Assembly (NCBI GenBank): GCA_903834925.1
Contig: CAILLA010000266.1
Coordinates: 1-57,257 of the forward strand
Source: an uncultured Schlesneria sp.
Lineage (GTDB): Bacteria > Planctomycetota > Planctomycetia > Planctomycetales > Planctomycetaceae
Length of the DNA stretch: 57,257 nt
Direction: 5' to 3'
Below are positions 8,828 to 17,514 of this stretch, in pieces; the first letter of the stretch is position 1, and each line of letters starts with the position of its first letter. The notes below the pieces were generated by a model, which worked only from the letters and a program-made list of their open reading frames with translations, was not told the DNA's origin and did no database searches. The position numbers and the translations under genes are program-made.

Positions 8828-11323
8828 TCAATTGCCAAGAAAGCAAGTGACCGCCTGGCGAATTGAATCCGACACGCGTTCCGTGGCGATCCAAGCAACG
8901 ACCTTTGATTTGAACTCGGCCGTCAATTCACTTGCAGATGAAGGCTCGGCCTGCTGGCGTTCGCGGAGTTGCGTCCACAGTTCCAGATTGGGTTTGTTGG
9001 CGCGAACTTCCAAGACGGCAACGATGACGTCTCTCGCAAAATCAAAAGCCGGACGATTGCGAAAATAACTTGATGCCGACCGCACATGATCGCTCGCGAG
9101 AAGTGCCGACTCGACCGGGTACGATTGAGCCAGTTCAAGCAGGTTTCCCCAAACAGCAGGACAGTCCTTAGGCTGTCCGAACTGTACTGCGAATAGCGTG
9201 TCGTCAAATGCACCAGCGAAATTTTCACTATAATCGCGACTCCTGCCGCGAGCCCAGAAGGCATACGAAGCTTCTACTTGCGCACTAAGCCGCCAGGCTT
9301 TGTCCGTATTGTAACGCATTGGCAATTCGGCGGCGGATCGGAAATGCCGAACGGCCCCATCCAGATCCCCCGACGCTTCTGCGAGCCGCCCCAGGCCAAG
9401 TTGAGCAAATTCATTGCGATCGTCGAGTTGAGCAGACCGTGTGAAGTCGTTGAATGCTTGCTCGCTGTCTTTGAGCACCAGATTGCACCAGCCGCGGCCA
9501 CTAAAAACGGCACTCGATTTGGGAAGCAACGCGACGGCTTGATTCCAGTCGGGCAAGACATCGGAGGGAGGTTGATTCAAAATTTCACGGCGGATCTGGG
9601 CTTTCAACAGCCAGGCGAGTCCTGATTTGTCGTGTTGTGCAATGGATTGATCGAGATTAGCGAGGGCCGAGCCGAGTTTGATTCCCGCTGCGGCTTTGTC
9701 TGCGGTCTTCTGTACGTTGCCGAGGAAGCCCGTCTCTTTGTTTCGTTCCGAGCGTTTTAACAAATCGTCCGCGTCGTTTAGGTCGATTAATGCCAAATAG
9801 AGTGGTAGCATCGCCGCACGTTCGCCGTCGGGTAGTTTCAGTCCATTCTGCAAGATATCAGTATAGGCGTCGTCGATGGACCATTGGTTTTCGCGTTCGA
9901 TTCCTCGCAGGAGCTTGAAGCCCACTTCCAGAGCGAGCTGCAACCGTTTTTGCTCCTGATTCAATTCCTCATTCCGCCGCATCAAGTCTTGATTGGACTC
10001 GTTGAGTTGCTGCTGTGAATCGACTAATTTTTCGTTGGTGGATTGAAGCTGACGACCTGTTACTGTCAAAGCCGTGTTTTTCGAGTCAAGCTCTGCGTAC
10101 TTACTACTGACGACAGCCCAGGCAATTCCCATAGCTGCTGTCGCAACAATCACGGCCGCTACGGCGGATGCGACAACTTTCGCGTGCCTGGCAATATAAC
10201 GAGACACTAATTCGGAAATTGCGTACTTCCGTCGGTGTGCCTCGACATCGTCACCACGTTCCCATCGCTCGATTTCTTCTCGCAAGTCTTTAGCCGTCGG
10301 GTAACGTTGCGCTTTCGATTCGGCTACCGCTCGACGACAAATCGAGGCGAGTTCTGAAAACTCGTGATACCGCCCCAATTCACAAAGTTGAACTTCAACG
10401 TCAACGAGGGGTTCTCGACGAATCCAACTGAAATATCTGGTTCGCCCCGGTGACCTCTGTGGACGAATTCTTGGCGGTGATCCGGTCAGCAACATCTGCA
10501 GGATTCCGCCCAGCGCGAACACGTCGGTTTGTCGGTCGAAAGCAAAACGTTCACCACGTAACTGTTCCGGAGCCATATATTCCGGAGTCCCCGCTGAGGA
10601 TCGAGGCGATGTCGGTGATGTAACTTCGGAATCGCTCACACCAATCTGCGCTGCGGCAGGGGAATCTCGCTTCCCTGTAAAAGCCTGGGCCAGCCCCCAG
10701 TCAACAACAAAGGTGGCACCTGACGATTCGACCATGACATTCTCGGGCTTCAGATCGAGATGCACTACTCCATTTTCGTGTGCCGCGTGCACCGTGTCAC
10801 AGACAGCTTTGAAGTGACCCATCAATTGAATTAATGATTTCTTCCTTGCCGTCGCACCTCCTGTGGCAAGCCGGTGGTGAGTACGAATCAATTCGGACAT
10901 TGAAAGACCTTTTACGAGCCGCATGGCGTAAAAGCGCTTGCCATTCGAGAGCCGCCCTGCGGCGAACACGGAAGGAATTCCTGGGTGTTGAAGACTTGCC
11001 GTCAGCCGGTACTCGTGAAAAAAACGATCCTCCTGGAGTTTTGTCCAATTCGAGGCGGACTTCGAGATCTTCACGGCAACGTTTCGACCGAGCTTTCTGT
11101 CAACGGCTCGATAAACGGCACCCAAGCCTCCTTTGCCAATCAATTGGATCAGTCGGTAACGCGAACGGCTCGAAAACCGTCTAGGAGTTCGAGTCAGTTT
11201 GTCGGCTTCACGATCGATCTCGTCGAACAAAGCTAGTTTGAATTTCTGTAGATCATTCGCATCCGAATGAGACTCCGTTCCTTTGTCAGTGCTGATTCCC
11301 ATCGGTTGCGATTGGTCTGTCAT
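8828..11323 (-). CDS. Membrane-anchored serine/threonine protein kinase with C-terminal TPR-like region
   Basis: Hanks-type kinase, about 831 aa. Visible motifs: glycine loop IGKGGLGAVYRA (about 62-72), VAVKIS with Lys85, HLDLKPENV (188-196; HRD is HLD), DWG at 208-210 in place of DFG, and GTPEYMAPEQ (245-254). A single transmembrane helix (about 382-406) is followed by a Q/N/E-rich coiled coil (about 410-470) and TPR-like helices (about 570-700). The kinase domain is expected in the cytoplasm. The frame can be extended to a TTG at 11335, but the ATG at 11323 is preferred. It lies 78 bp downstream of the ECF-like sigma factor on the same strand, a pairing common in planctomycetes, so joint expression and regulation of one by the other is a reasonable inference. 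The catalytic residues are present, so it is probably active. Confidence 0.93.
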   Translation of the reverse strand: MTDQSQPMGISTDKGTESHSDANDLQKFKLALFDEIDREADKLTRTPRRFSSRSRYRLIQLIGKGGLGAVYRAVDRKLGRNVAVKISKSASNWTKLQEDRFFHEYRLTASLQHPGIPSVFAAGRLSNGKRFYAMRLVKGLSMSELIRTHHRLATGGATARKKSLIQLMGHFKAVCDTVHAAHENGVVHLDLKPENVMVESSGATFVVDWGLAQAFTGKRDSPAAAQIGVSDSEVTSPTSPRSSAGTPEYMAPEQLRGERFAFDRQTDVFALGGILQMLLTGSPPRIRPQRSPGRTRYFSWIRREPLVDVEVQLCELGRYHEFSELASICRRAVAESKAQRYPTAKDLREEIERWERGDDVEAHRRKYAISELVSRYIARHAKVVASAVAAVIVATAAMGIAWAVVSSKYAELDSKNTALTVTGRQLQSTNEKLVDSQQQLNESNQDLMRRNEELNQEQKRLQLALEVGFKLLRGIERENQWSIDDAYTDILQNGLKLPDGERAAMLPLYLALIDLNDADDLLKRSERNKETGFLGNVQKTADKAAAGIKLGSALANLDQSIAQHDKSGLAWLLKAQIRREILNQPPSDVLPDWNQAVALLPKSSAVFSGRGWCNLVLKDSEQAFNDFTRSAQLDDRNEFAQLGLGRLAEASGDLDGAVRHFRSAAELPMRYNTDKAWRLSAQVEASYAFWARGRSRDYSENFAGAFDDTLFAVQFGQPKDCPAVWGNLLELAQSYPVESALLASDHVRSASSYFRNRPAFDFARDVIVAVLEVRANKPNLELWTQLRERQQAEPSSASELTAEFKSKVVAWIATERVSDSIRQAVTCFLGN

Positions 11324-11401
11324 TGTATTGGCCAAAAAAACTTCGATTGAGAAAAGGCAAGTACTGGCAATTCACTCGGTTTCCCGGGCATCCATTTTGA
11401 C

Positions 11402-12073
11402 TTATAGCAACTCGTTCACGTCCCAGCCTTCGCGTTCTGCGACTTTCGCAAACTCTGCGCGTATTGCAGACTTGATGCGAAACAAAATTTGACGTTGGTT
11501 ATCAGAGAAAGGCTGAGCATTTTCGGCTTGTTCATCTTGAGTCATGGAATGAGTCGAAATCGTGGTGAAGCCCTTGTTGTGTTTCCATGCGAGATACGTT
11601 TCCCAGTGAACGGGATTCACTTCTTGGCGAACCGTTTCTTCAGTTTTCATCAGAACTTCGGACCGCATGAATGAGGCAGTGAAATCTTCGCAGGGAAGTT
11701 CCAGAAAACTTTCGTCAAACGGGACTTCAATTCGCCGTGATAACTTCCTTTTTGCTTCACAAATCGCGTCGCGAGCAAGTTGGTGCACACAACTGCGGAA
11801 CGTGACTTTGGCGGGATGTCTCCACCCCTTTTTCCAGATGTCGCGATACAACTCTGTCAGTACCCCATTACAGATTGCGGCAACGTCCAAGTCGGGAATG
11901 CCTGCAAGTTTTCCCCGAATGTGCTGGAAAAGTGCATTATATCGTGCGTCCGCAAAACGTTTAAACGCTGCGCGAAATCGATGTTCATCGCCCGAGTAGA
12001 TTTCCGCCTGAAAGGTGTCGGATGTGCGCCAACTTTCCGGCTTGTCGCTGGGGTCCTGCGCAGGGTCGGTCAT
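11402..12073 (-). CDS. ECF-like RNA polymerase sigma factor
   Basis: A 223-aa cytoplasmic protein starting at ATG 12073 and ending ELL-TAA. The middle part (FRAAFKRFADARYNALFQHIRG to TFRSCVHQLARDAICEAKRKLSRR) resembles sigma region 2: a helical block with conserved aromatics followed by a basic segment. The C-terminal half (SDNQRQILFRIKSAIRAEFAKVAEREGWDVNELL) is where a region-4 helix-turn-helix would sit but is divergent. The gene directly precedes a serine/threonine kinase, the usual arrangement of planctomycete-specific ECF groups whose activity is tied to the adjacent kinase. The family assignment rests on length, pattern and context, not on a diagnostic motif. An alternative is a non-sigma regulator of the same operon. 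Confidence 0.6.
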   Translation of the reverse strand: MTDPAQDPSDKPESWRTSDTFQAEIYSGDEHRFRAAFKRFADARYNALFQHIRGKLAGIPDLDVAAICNGVLTELYRDIWKKGWRHPAKVTFRSCVHQLARDAICEAKRKLSRRIEVPFDESFLELPCEDFTASFMRSEVLMKTEETVRQEVNPVHWETYLAWKHNKGFTTISTHSMTQDEQAENAQPFSDNQRQILFRIKSAIRAEFAKVAEREGWDVNELL

Positions 12074-12728
12074 CTTGGCTACCGTCGTTGAGAATTGTTC
12101 GAATCGCTACAAAACGAAACATCCTCGCGTGATTCTGTATCGGCACATCATGTTCCGCAAGTGACTGCGATTTTTTCGGCATCGGCTGCGAACGGTTCTT
12201 TCAGTCCGTTCGTTTGTATCGCTTCCTAAATTGTTTCGCCTTGACTCACTGCAACTCAAGTCGATAAGTGAAACTCCCAACTCCGACTCCAGGGACAGAA
12301 TGCGCCAATGACAACCCGAGACTTGTATCGAGTACACGTTTCGTCCAAGGTACGATTCAGCCAATCGCTCTGGCATTGAGAGATCTGTGATGTGGTCCGA
12401 TGAGAATTTGCTTTGGTGTTAGCCACATTTGGTAGCCAGACGTTGGCGACCACGGGTGCCATGATAACCTGCCAAGCGTGCATTGGTGGAAACGAGGTTT
12501 GGCGGTATCAAGCTTGGACGTCGTGCGGGCAAATTTGCTCCCCCTTGTACAAGGGGACTGTCGGAGTAATGCCAAAACCGACTTTTGGCGAAACGGAATG
12601 AATTTTAGATTTTGCTTGGATGTCTTGAGATTTTACGGGGGTTTCTGGGAAAAAATTCGATATGGCGGGGTTTGCCCGGCGTTAGATCGATTTCGATGCC
12701 CCGGCTGGGGCCGTCAGACCCCACCTTT
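12074..12728. other. Intergenic stretch between sigma factor and transposase
   Basis: The stretch is 655 bp. The part nearest 12073 should hold the sigma/kinase promoter. Several short open frames occur on both strands but none has a good ribosome site or recognisable product. The segment 12655-12728 is rich in C/G runs (ggcggggtttgcccggcg, ccccggctggggcc) and lies just past the transposase stop, so it probably contains one end of the insertion sequence. I could not match it to a terminal inverted repeat on the other side. Confidence 0.4.
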
Positions 12729-14381
12729 TCAGGCGATCACCCCCGGAATGATCTGTTCTGGTGGTTCGTCAGTCGACGCCAGTTCGCCGAGACGCTTCCA
12801 ACGACTCAATGCTCCTAGAAGTTTTTTCATGTTGAGACTCAGGCAGGACCACCGCCATTCGTGGTCGACCTTTTCCAACCCACGGTGACGGAATTGTCTC
12901 AGCCCCAGCACACCCTTGAGATAACCGAACGGCGTTTCGGCAATAGCAGAGCGGCGGTTGAATTGTTTCTTGCCGGCGTCGGAAGCCATACGGTTCGCCA
13001 TGCGTTGGCGAACCTCTTCATGTTCATCGCGTCGGATCGAGCGGACTCGACCGTTGGCCTGCGCCTGTTGTTCCGGCGTCGTACCCTTTGCCCGAGCCAG
13101 ACACATTGCGACCAGCGGACATCCTTCACACGAGCTGCATTCATACCGAGACATCACCACATCGTTACGTGTTTCACGGCTTGTGTAGGAGAGCGTGCGA
13201 CCGTTGGGGCAGACGTATTCATCTTGTTCAGGGACGTACACAAAGCAGGACTTATCGAGCTGCCCTTGGTGATTAAGAGGAAGCTTTGACCACAGTTCCT
13301 CTGGTACCGGGACAGTCGGATCTGGGCGATTGGCCGGGTTGTCAGAACCAGGCTCGTTCGACTTTGTTGGGAGATAGCCAGTGATCTCTCGCGCTTCTAA
13401 TCCCGCCATGATCGGACCAGTCGCCATCGCGCTATCCCCCAGGAAGTTCGCAGGAGTCTCACCGCAAAGCTCGGTCGCACGATCAATGGCCGGAAGTGTT
13501 TCGGGGGTTTCATTAACGACGTTCAGCACCGTTGTGTCGAGAATGAAACCGGTCTGCCCATCTGTCAAACATGTCGGCGTGTAATTCGGCGCGTAGCCCC
13601 CTTCTTTATTGGGCATGACGCGAGAATCCAGATCGGTCATTGGAAGCTGAGCCGGATTCTTGACGATGTCCACGCCGGCGGCGGTTCGACCTTCATCAAG
13701 TGTCTTGGCAATCGTCAATGCCTCTTCAAGCTTGGCTCGCCGAGCGGTGACATCGGCCAGTTCAGAAGGCAGCTTGGTGACTTGTTCTCCCGCACGAACT
13801 TCGCCTGCCGTAGCGGCGGCCGCTTCGGCCGCCTGGACATCGGCCATGATCTGTTCGATCTGGGCGTCGACTTGCTTCAGTCGTTCTTCCAGGGTCTTCG
13901 CGTTGTAAGTTCGATAACGACTGTTGGAAGCCTTAATGCGAGTCGCATCGAAGGCCACTTCACCCAGCCGGATCATTCCCATCGTCACCGCAATCTTACA
14001 CACTTGCCGGAACAGAGATTTGAGTTCGGTCCGAAACGCAGTGAAGAAGTCAGACAAGGTGCTGTGATCGGGAACAAGTCCTTCAGCGAGCCAGATGAAG
14101 TCGAAGTTGTGACCGCAGACATATTCCAACGGGCGACTGGAACGGATGCGACGCATCATGCCGTACAACCAGATCCCCGCCAACCTTCGCGGATGAATCG
14201 GCGGCTGTCCTCGCCCGCCCGGATAATGCGCTTCCCACGCCGACCAATCCAGACCCCTCAAAACGTCGTCCAACAGCCGAACCTCATGATCCTGAGACAC
14301 GACGTCGTCCAACGTCGGTGAGAACAGAACCGCCTGTTCGCGGACAATTTTCGGCTTCGCCCAATACTCGTTGCGGCTCAT
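12729..14381 (-). CDS. IS1182-type DDE transposase
   Basis: A 550-aa transposase. The ATG at 14381 (MSRNEYWAKPKI) is chosen because AGGAGG sits 6 nt upstream; the open frame continues upstream to 14975 but that part is not transposase. Features: an N-terminal conserved block (HPRRLAGIWLYGMMRRIRSS), a first catalytic Asp in EVAFDATRIKAS, an Ala/Glu-rich coiled-coil insert, a second Asp in LGDSAMATG, a cysteine cluster YECSSCEGCPLVAMC, and a C-terminal Glu in AIAETPFGYLKG followed by LRQFRHRGLEKV. This layout matches the IS1182/IS5-like group. The gene appears intact, so the element may still move. It borders the accessory island on the right. Confidence 0.9.
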   Translation of the reverse strand: MSRNEYWAKPKIVREQAVLFSPTLDDVVSQDHEVRLLDDVLRGLDWSAWEAHYPGGRGQPPIHPRRLAGIWLYGMMRRIRSSRPLEYVCGHNFDFIWLAEGLVPDHSTLSDFFTAFRTELKSLFRQVCKIAVTMGMIRLGEVAFDATRIKASNSRYRTYNAKTLEERLKQVDAQIEQIMADVQAAEAAAATAGEVRAGEQVTKLPSELADVTARRAKLEEALTIAKTLDEGRTAAGVDIVKNPAQLPMTDLDSRVMPNKEGGYAPNYTPTCLTDGQTGFILDTTVLNVVNETPETLPAIDRATELCGETPANFLGDSAMATGPIMAGLEAREITGYLPTKSNEPGSDNPANRPDPTVPVPEELWSKLPLNHQGQLDKSCFVYVPEQDEYVCPNGRTLSYTSRETRNDVVMSRYECSSCEGCPLVAMCLARAKGTTPEQQAQANGRVRSIRRDEHEEVRQRMANRMASDAGKKQFNRRSAIAETPFGYLKGVLGLRQFRHRGLEKVDHEWRWSCLSLNMKKLLGALSRWKRLGELASTDEPPEQIIPGVIA

Positions 14382-14800
14382 CTTCATCCTCCTTGATCGA
14401 ATCGGGGAGAAGTGTAGCCACTCGCAAAATTTCGTAAATGGCCGCGAGATTAAATCGACAGGCCCCTTGCCCCAATGGGACCGGCAACTGGACGCTACAA
14501 ATCGATCTGTTGAAGGAAGCTCTCCGTCCGGCTTGCCCGGACGGAAGCAGCGACTCGATCGCTCGTTGGCAGGAACTGCACGAGATGACCCCAGTTGACG
14601 AAATAGTCGTTGCTCCCATTGGGGCAAGCCCAATGGAGAGCGGGGCAACGCGCTGCGCTCGTTGTAGCCGACCAGTTGTGATCCCGCTGGGGCAAGCCCA
14701 GCGGAAATCGGAAAGACTTGCAGTGTGCAGCATTCTGGCACCTGCACGGATCGTCTCGATGCGGGAGAACACCGAGGTTGCAGGGCGATGGATGATCGCG
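14382..14800. repeat. Cluster of three hairpins with a shared GCAAG loop and covarying stems
   Basis: Hairpins lie at 14524-14544 (CCGTCCGG/CCGGACGG, loop cttgc), 14616-14636 (CCATTGGG/CCCAATGG, loop gcaag) and 14684-14704 (CCGCTGGG/CCCAGCGG, loop gcaag). The first is in the opposite orientation, so all three have the same loop on one strand. The stem bases differ but pairing is kept. A half copy (ttgccccaatggg) is at about 14468. They lie 5' of the transposase gene. REP-like elements or part of the insertion sequence end are both possible. Confidence 0.8.
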
Positions 14801-14801
14801 T

Positions 14802-14975
14802 CTCAGGGACATCGACAGCAAGTTCTTCGTGCAGGCGGGCCACCATTTTTCGAATTGCCGCTTTTGTAAACCAATTTGAACCGATTGGATGCGACTCCTG
14901 AAGCCGTTCCAGACGTTTCTGAAGATCGCAAAGTTCTTGTCCAGCATGTGTGTTTTCGACTTTGTTCGTAATCAT
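14802..14975 (-). pseudogene. Possible 5' fragment of a small helical protein
   Basis: From an ATG at 14975 about 58 residues read as a plausible helical protein (KRLERLQE, then SNWFTKAAIRKMVARLHEELA). The same frame then runs through the hairpin cluster and into the transposase, where the translation is low-complexity and not protein-like. This suggests a gene whose 3' part was lost when the insertion sequence or its flanking repeats arrived. There is no good ribosome-binding site and I do not recognise the family. It may be only a chance open frame. Confidence 0.25.
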
Positions 14976-15157
14976 CGCTGAACCTCAACGAGCCATTTGC
15001 GCCCGCCATCAGATTCCCGAATTCTAATGACGAATTCTCCCAAATCATTCCAGTCAATCCCTGGAAATGCTGCTTTTTTTGTCGAAAAAGCAGTGTCCCC
15101 GAATTCGAAGTTTGATTTGTGAAAACGCCAGATACGCCGCGCGGGTTTGCCGACTTA

Positions 15158-15685
15158 TTATGTTGCTACTTCGAACAACAACCTAATTGCCGTGTTGAGT
15201 TCGTGAAATGATACTGGTTTTAACATTTTTATGATTCTAGGGTCGTCGATTGCCGACTCAAAGTGATGACATGCCGACAACAAGAGTACACGCCAGAGAG
15301 ACGGCAACGGCCCAATATGCGCTAAAATGCGACCGCTCCCGTTGAAGCACAGCTCATGCGAAATGCGAGCATCGAGAGCGATCAACTCGTTTCTTGCATC
15401 TTCGCGCGACTCGCCTTGCAGGTCGGATAGCTTAATAACTTGCAACGACCGTTCAGCGACCAAAGAACCGACATTCACATGAGAGACATGGTTAGTGGAA
15501 ATAAAGTTATCAAGAATCAAAAGGCATGGTGACGATCGGTCGATGCCATCGACAGCGATCAGTGCATCTTCGAGGTTGCTGATACTTTCAAATCGATATA
15601 AGTTTGCAGGGAGACATTCACAAATCAGTTCGCGTATCTCATCGACAAAAAAATCATCGTCTTCCACCATGAGAATTGTCTGCAT
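15158..15685 (-). CDS. Receiver-like (response-regulator fold) protein with a long internal insert
   Basis: A 175-aa protein starting at ATG 15685 (MQTILMVEDDDFF), 11 nt after the stop of the upstream gene. The frame could start at 15772, but that would overlap the neighbour and add a non-conserved leader. Receiver hallmarks: acidic cluster at 8-11 (EDDD), phosphoacceptor Asp59 in CLLILDNF, Ser137 in VLLLSA, and Lys156-Pro157 in MLKPVS. The spacing from Asp59 to Ser137 is 78 residues, against about 30 in CheY, so about 50 residues are inserted between strands 3 and 4. There is no DNA-binding output domain. It forms an apparent operon with the membrane coiled-coil gene upstream. It could be a genuine phospho-receiver or a fold reused for protein contact. 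Confidence 0.6.
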   Translation of the reverse strand: MQTILMVEDDDFFVDEIRELICECLPANLYRFESISNLEDALIAVDGIDRSSPCLLILDNFISTNHVSHVNVGSLVAERSLQVIKLSDLQGESREDARNELIALDARISHELCFNGSGRILAHIGPLPSLWRVLLLSACHHFESAIDDPRIIKMLKPVSFHELNTAIRLLFEVAT

Positions 15686-15696
15686 GATTGGTCTCT

Positions 15697-16275
15697 TTAC
15701 GTGTCCGATGAAATGTGCTTTTGAATTATTTCTGCCAATACCGCGTATTGAGTGTCCAATTGCTGGAAGCAAGATAAAATGTCGCGTTGAATTTCGAGCG
15801 ATTTCTCGCTCTGCTCGCCTTCAGATTTCTTCGTTCTGCGATATCTTTCCACGTGTAGAATGAACGCTGACAAGGACGTTTTCATTTCGTGGAGATTTCG
15901 GAAGATCGAATCTGGCAAAAGTGCCCGCTGTTCATACAGTAGCTCCTCGATCGCCGTGTGATAAGCCTTAAGACCTTCTAGGCGTTCTCGAGAGTGTTTG
16001 CGGTCGATGTGCGCCGGGTGAGCGCTGATATCGCGGGCGCAATTCCGAGCGCGGTAAACCAATGATGCAGATGTGCGCAGCACGTCGAAGAGCTGGTCGT
16101 AGACCGCAGCGCGACGACGCGACATTTCAGTCAAGATCGCTTTGTTCTGCTCTTGCAGAGTTGACATCCGAATGTCGAGAATTCGGTCAAAATACTTCCG
16201 CAGCACGTAGCCTGCGGCAGCGACGACCGCGCCAGAGCCAAGGACTGTGGTCAGTAGTATTTGAGGATCAAACAT
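15697..16275 (-). CDS. Membrane-anchored coiled-coil protein of unknown function
   Basis: A 192-aa protein from ATG 16275. One hydrophobic helix near the N-terminus (about 4-25, ILLTTVLGSGAVVAAAGYVL) is followed by basic residues and an almost entirely helical cytoplasmic region with heptad-like stretches (STLQEQNKAILTEMSRRRAA) and a C-terminal helix (CFQQLDTQYAVLAEIIQKHI). I recognise no enzymatic motif. It is followed after 11 nt by the receiver-like gene, so the two probably work together, for example as a membrane sensor or scaffold with its partner. Family unknown. Confidence 0.6.
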   Translation of the reverse strand: MFDPQILLTTVLGSGAVVAAAGYVLRKYFDRILDIRMSTLQEQNKAILTEMSRRRAAVYDQLFDVLRTSASLVYRARNCARDISAHPAHIDRKHSRERLEGLKAYHTAIEELLYEQRALLPDSIFRNLHEMKTSLSAFILHVERYRRTKKSEGEQSEKSLEIQRDILSCFQQLDTQYAVLAEIIQKHISSDT

Positions 16276-16462
16276 GAAATGGTTCTTGCGACGTAATTGG
16301 GTGGTTGCTTATAGAGTAATGAATATCACCGGAGAAACGACTCCGGGTAACGTCGTTAATCGGATTCAACAGCCTCGTCGTGGAAAAAGTGGATGCGTCG
16401 AATTAACGTATCACATATGATTAACGGTGGAGAAATTGGGCACGCATTTCGGAGACAAGTTC

Positions 16463-16702
16463 ATGACAAACAGATTACTCGAAGCGGCGATGGCCGTTCC
16501 ACCCAACGAGCGAGCAGAACTGGCGGAACGACTGTGGGAAAGCTTGCCGAGTGACATCGCCGATGTTGAATTTGCAGAAGATCTTACGAGAGAGGTCCGT
16601 TCGCGTCGCGAGAGGCACTTGAAGAACGGCTCGTCGTTTCACAATTGGAACGACGTACGAGAGGAACTCGACAGAATCATCGCTCGGTTCGAACAGCCAT
16701 GA
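16463..16702 (+). CDS. Addiction-module antitoxin (PF09720-like), locus 1
   Basis: A 79-aa protein. The ATG at 16463 is preferred over 16427 because GGAGA lies 8 nt upstream and the family begins MTNRLLEAA. Family features: ERAELAERLWESLP in the first helix region and a C-terminal E-V-R-x-R-R-E-R-H segment followed by NDVREELDRIIARF. Its TGA overlaps the ATG of the toxin remnant (ATGA), the normal arrangement of this toxin-antitoxin class. The antitoxin frame is intact although the toxin downstream is not. A damaged relative lies at 19359-19427. Confidence 0.75.
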   Translation: MTNRLLEAAMAVPPNERAELAERLWESLPSDIADVEFAEDLTREVRSRRERHLKNGSSFHNWNDVREELDRIIARFEQP

Positions 16703-16779
16703 TTGCCTGCCTTGATCCGGCAGCACGCGAGGACATCGTTGAAGCCGTCGAATGGTATGCGCATCATGATTCTCAGTAA
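16699..16779 (+). pseudogene. RelE/ParE-family toxin, truncated after 26 codons
   Basis: The frame starts at the ATGA overlap and reads MIACLDPAAREDIVEAVEWY then AHHDSQ and a TAA at 16777. The first 25 residues match the intact start of the toxin at 19424 (MIVSFDPAALEEIVEVVEWY), so this is the same family. After the stop no frame continues the similarity, so the rest was lost or replaced rather than interrupted by a single stop. The usual length is about 95-100 aa. Confidence 0.7.
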
Positions 16780-16902
16780 TCATCGAATGGCCTGTTGTTG
16801 GCGAGATTGATCGACACCGCGAATCCCTAAGTCGAACTCAGCGATAACCGGGTGACCGCCGCGGGCGCTTCACGTGAAACCGTGCAGAGAGCCCCTCCGC
16901 GT

Positions 16903-17514
16903 TCATCGACTCGTTGGCTGCGCTTCTTCGAGCGGAAGCTCTTTGATAAACTCAAGCAGTTTTTCGCGATACAGTTTCACCGAATCATCGTCTAGAGAAT
17001 CCAATGTCTCGTAATTTTTGAGTTGGAGTTTAATTAATTCAAGATGATGTGATAATTGCTTCTTTTCTGCAACACGCTCTCCCAAATCGAGAAACGCAGA
17101 CAAAAGGCTAGTGAGAATTGTGATTCCACACGCTATATACGCATGAAGATCCGAAGCGCCCCAAATAAACACTGCTGCACCAACGCTGGCGACCGCAGCA
17201 ATGGCGGGCAATCCCAATTCGAAGATTTTGCCCAACTGCACCCGGCGCTTGAGCTTCTCTTGAAATTCATTAAGTTTGTCAAAAATGCCTTTCGACTGTA
17301 GGCGCAAACCCTGCGACTGATCTGGCCGAGCCGATTGAGGTACACCTGCTACTTCGTAAAGTTGAGCAGCAATTAATTCCTCTTGAAGAAGAGCTTCTCG
17401 GTTTTGGTATCCAACAAATGCACCGGACTCGACAAGACGTTTTGGCAATCCGTGAATGTAACTCCTGAGGTCACTCAATTCTTCCGAGATCGTGGCGATA
17501 TCGCGACTACTCAT
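16903..17514 (-). CDS. Two-TM SLATT-like membrane protein, partner of a nucleotidyltransferase
   Basis: A 203-aa protein whose ATG (17514) overlaps the TGA of the nucleotidyltransferase gene (ATGA), so translation is probably coupled. An N-terminal helical region (1-98) precedes two hydrophobic helices at about 99-119 (FELGLPAIAAVASVGAAVFIW) and 124-143, separated by a short loop, then a long charged C-terminal helical region (KKQLSHHLELIKLQLKNYE). This topology, with paired TM helices flanked by helices, is that of SLATT domains, which are predicted pore-forming effectors in nucleotide-dependent conflict systems. The assignment is by topology and context only. An alternative is a simple membrane scaffold. 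Confidence 0.6.
   Translation of the reverse strand: MSSRDIATISEELSDLRSYIHGLPKRLVESGAFVGYQNREALLQEELIAAQLYEVAGVPQSARPDQSQGLRLQSKGIFDKLNEFQEKLKRRVQLGKIFELGLPAIAAVASVGAAVFIWGASDLHAYIACGITILTSLLSAFLDLGERVAEKKQLSHHLELIKLQLKNYETLDSLDDDSVKLYREKLLEFIKELPLEEAQPTSR

Noticed and set aside
12660-14460. Exact terminal inverted repeats of the IS1182-type element
   Set aside because: I compared the sequences flanking the transposase but found no convincing pair, so no element boundaries are given.
14388-14975. N-terminal extension of the transposase
   Set aside because: The extension runs through hairpin repeats with no protein-like sequence, and AGGAGG is placed exactly for the ATG at 14381.
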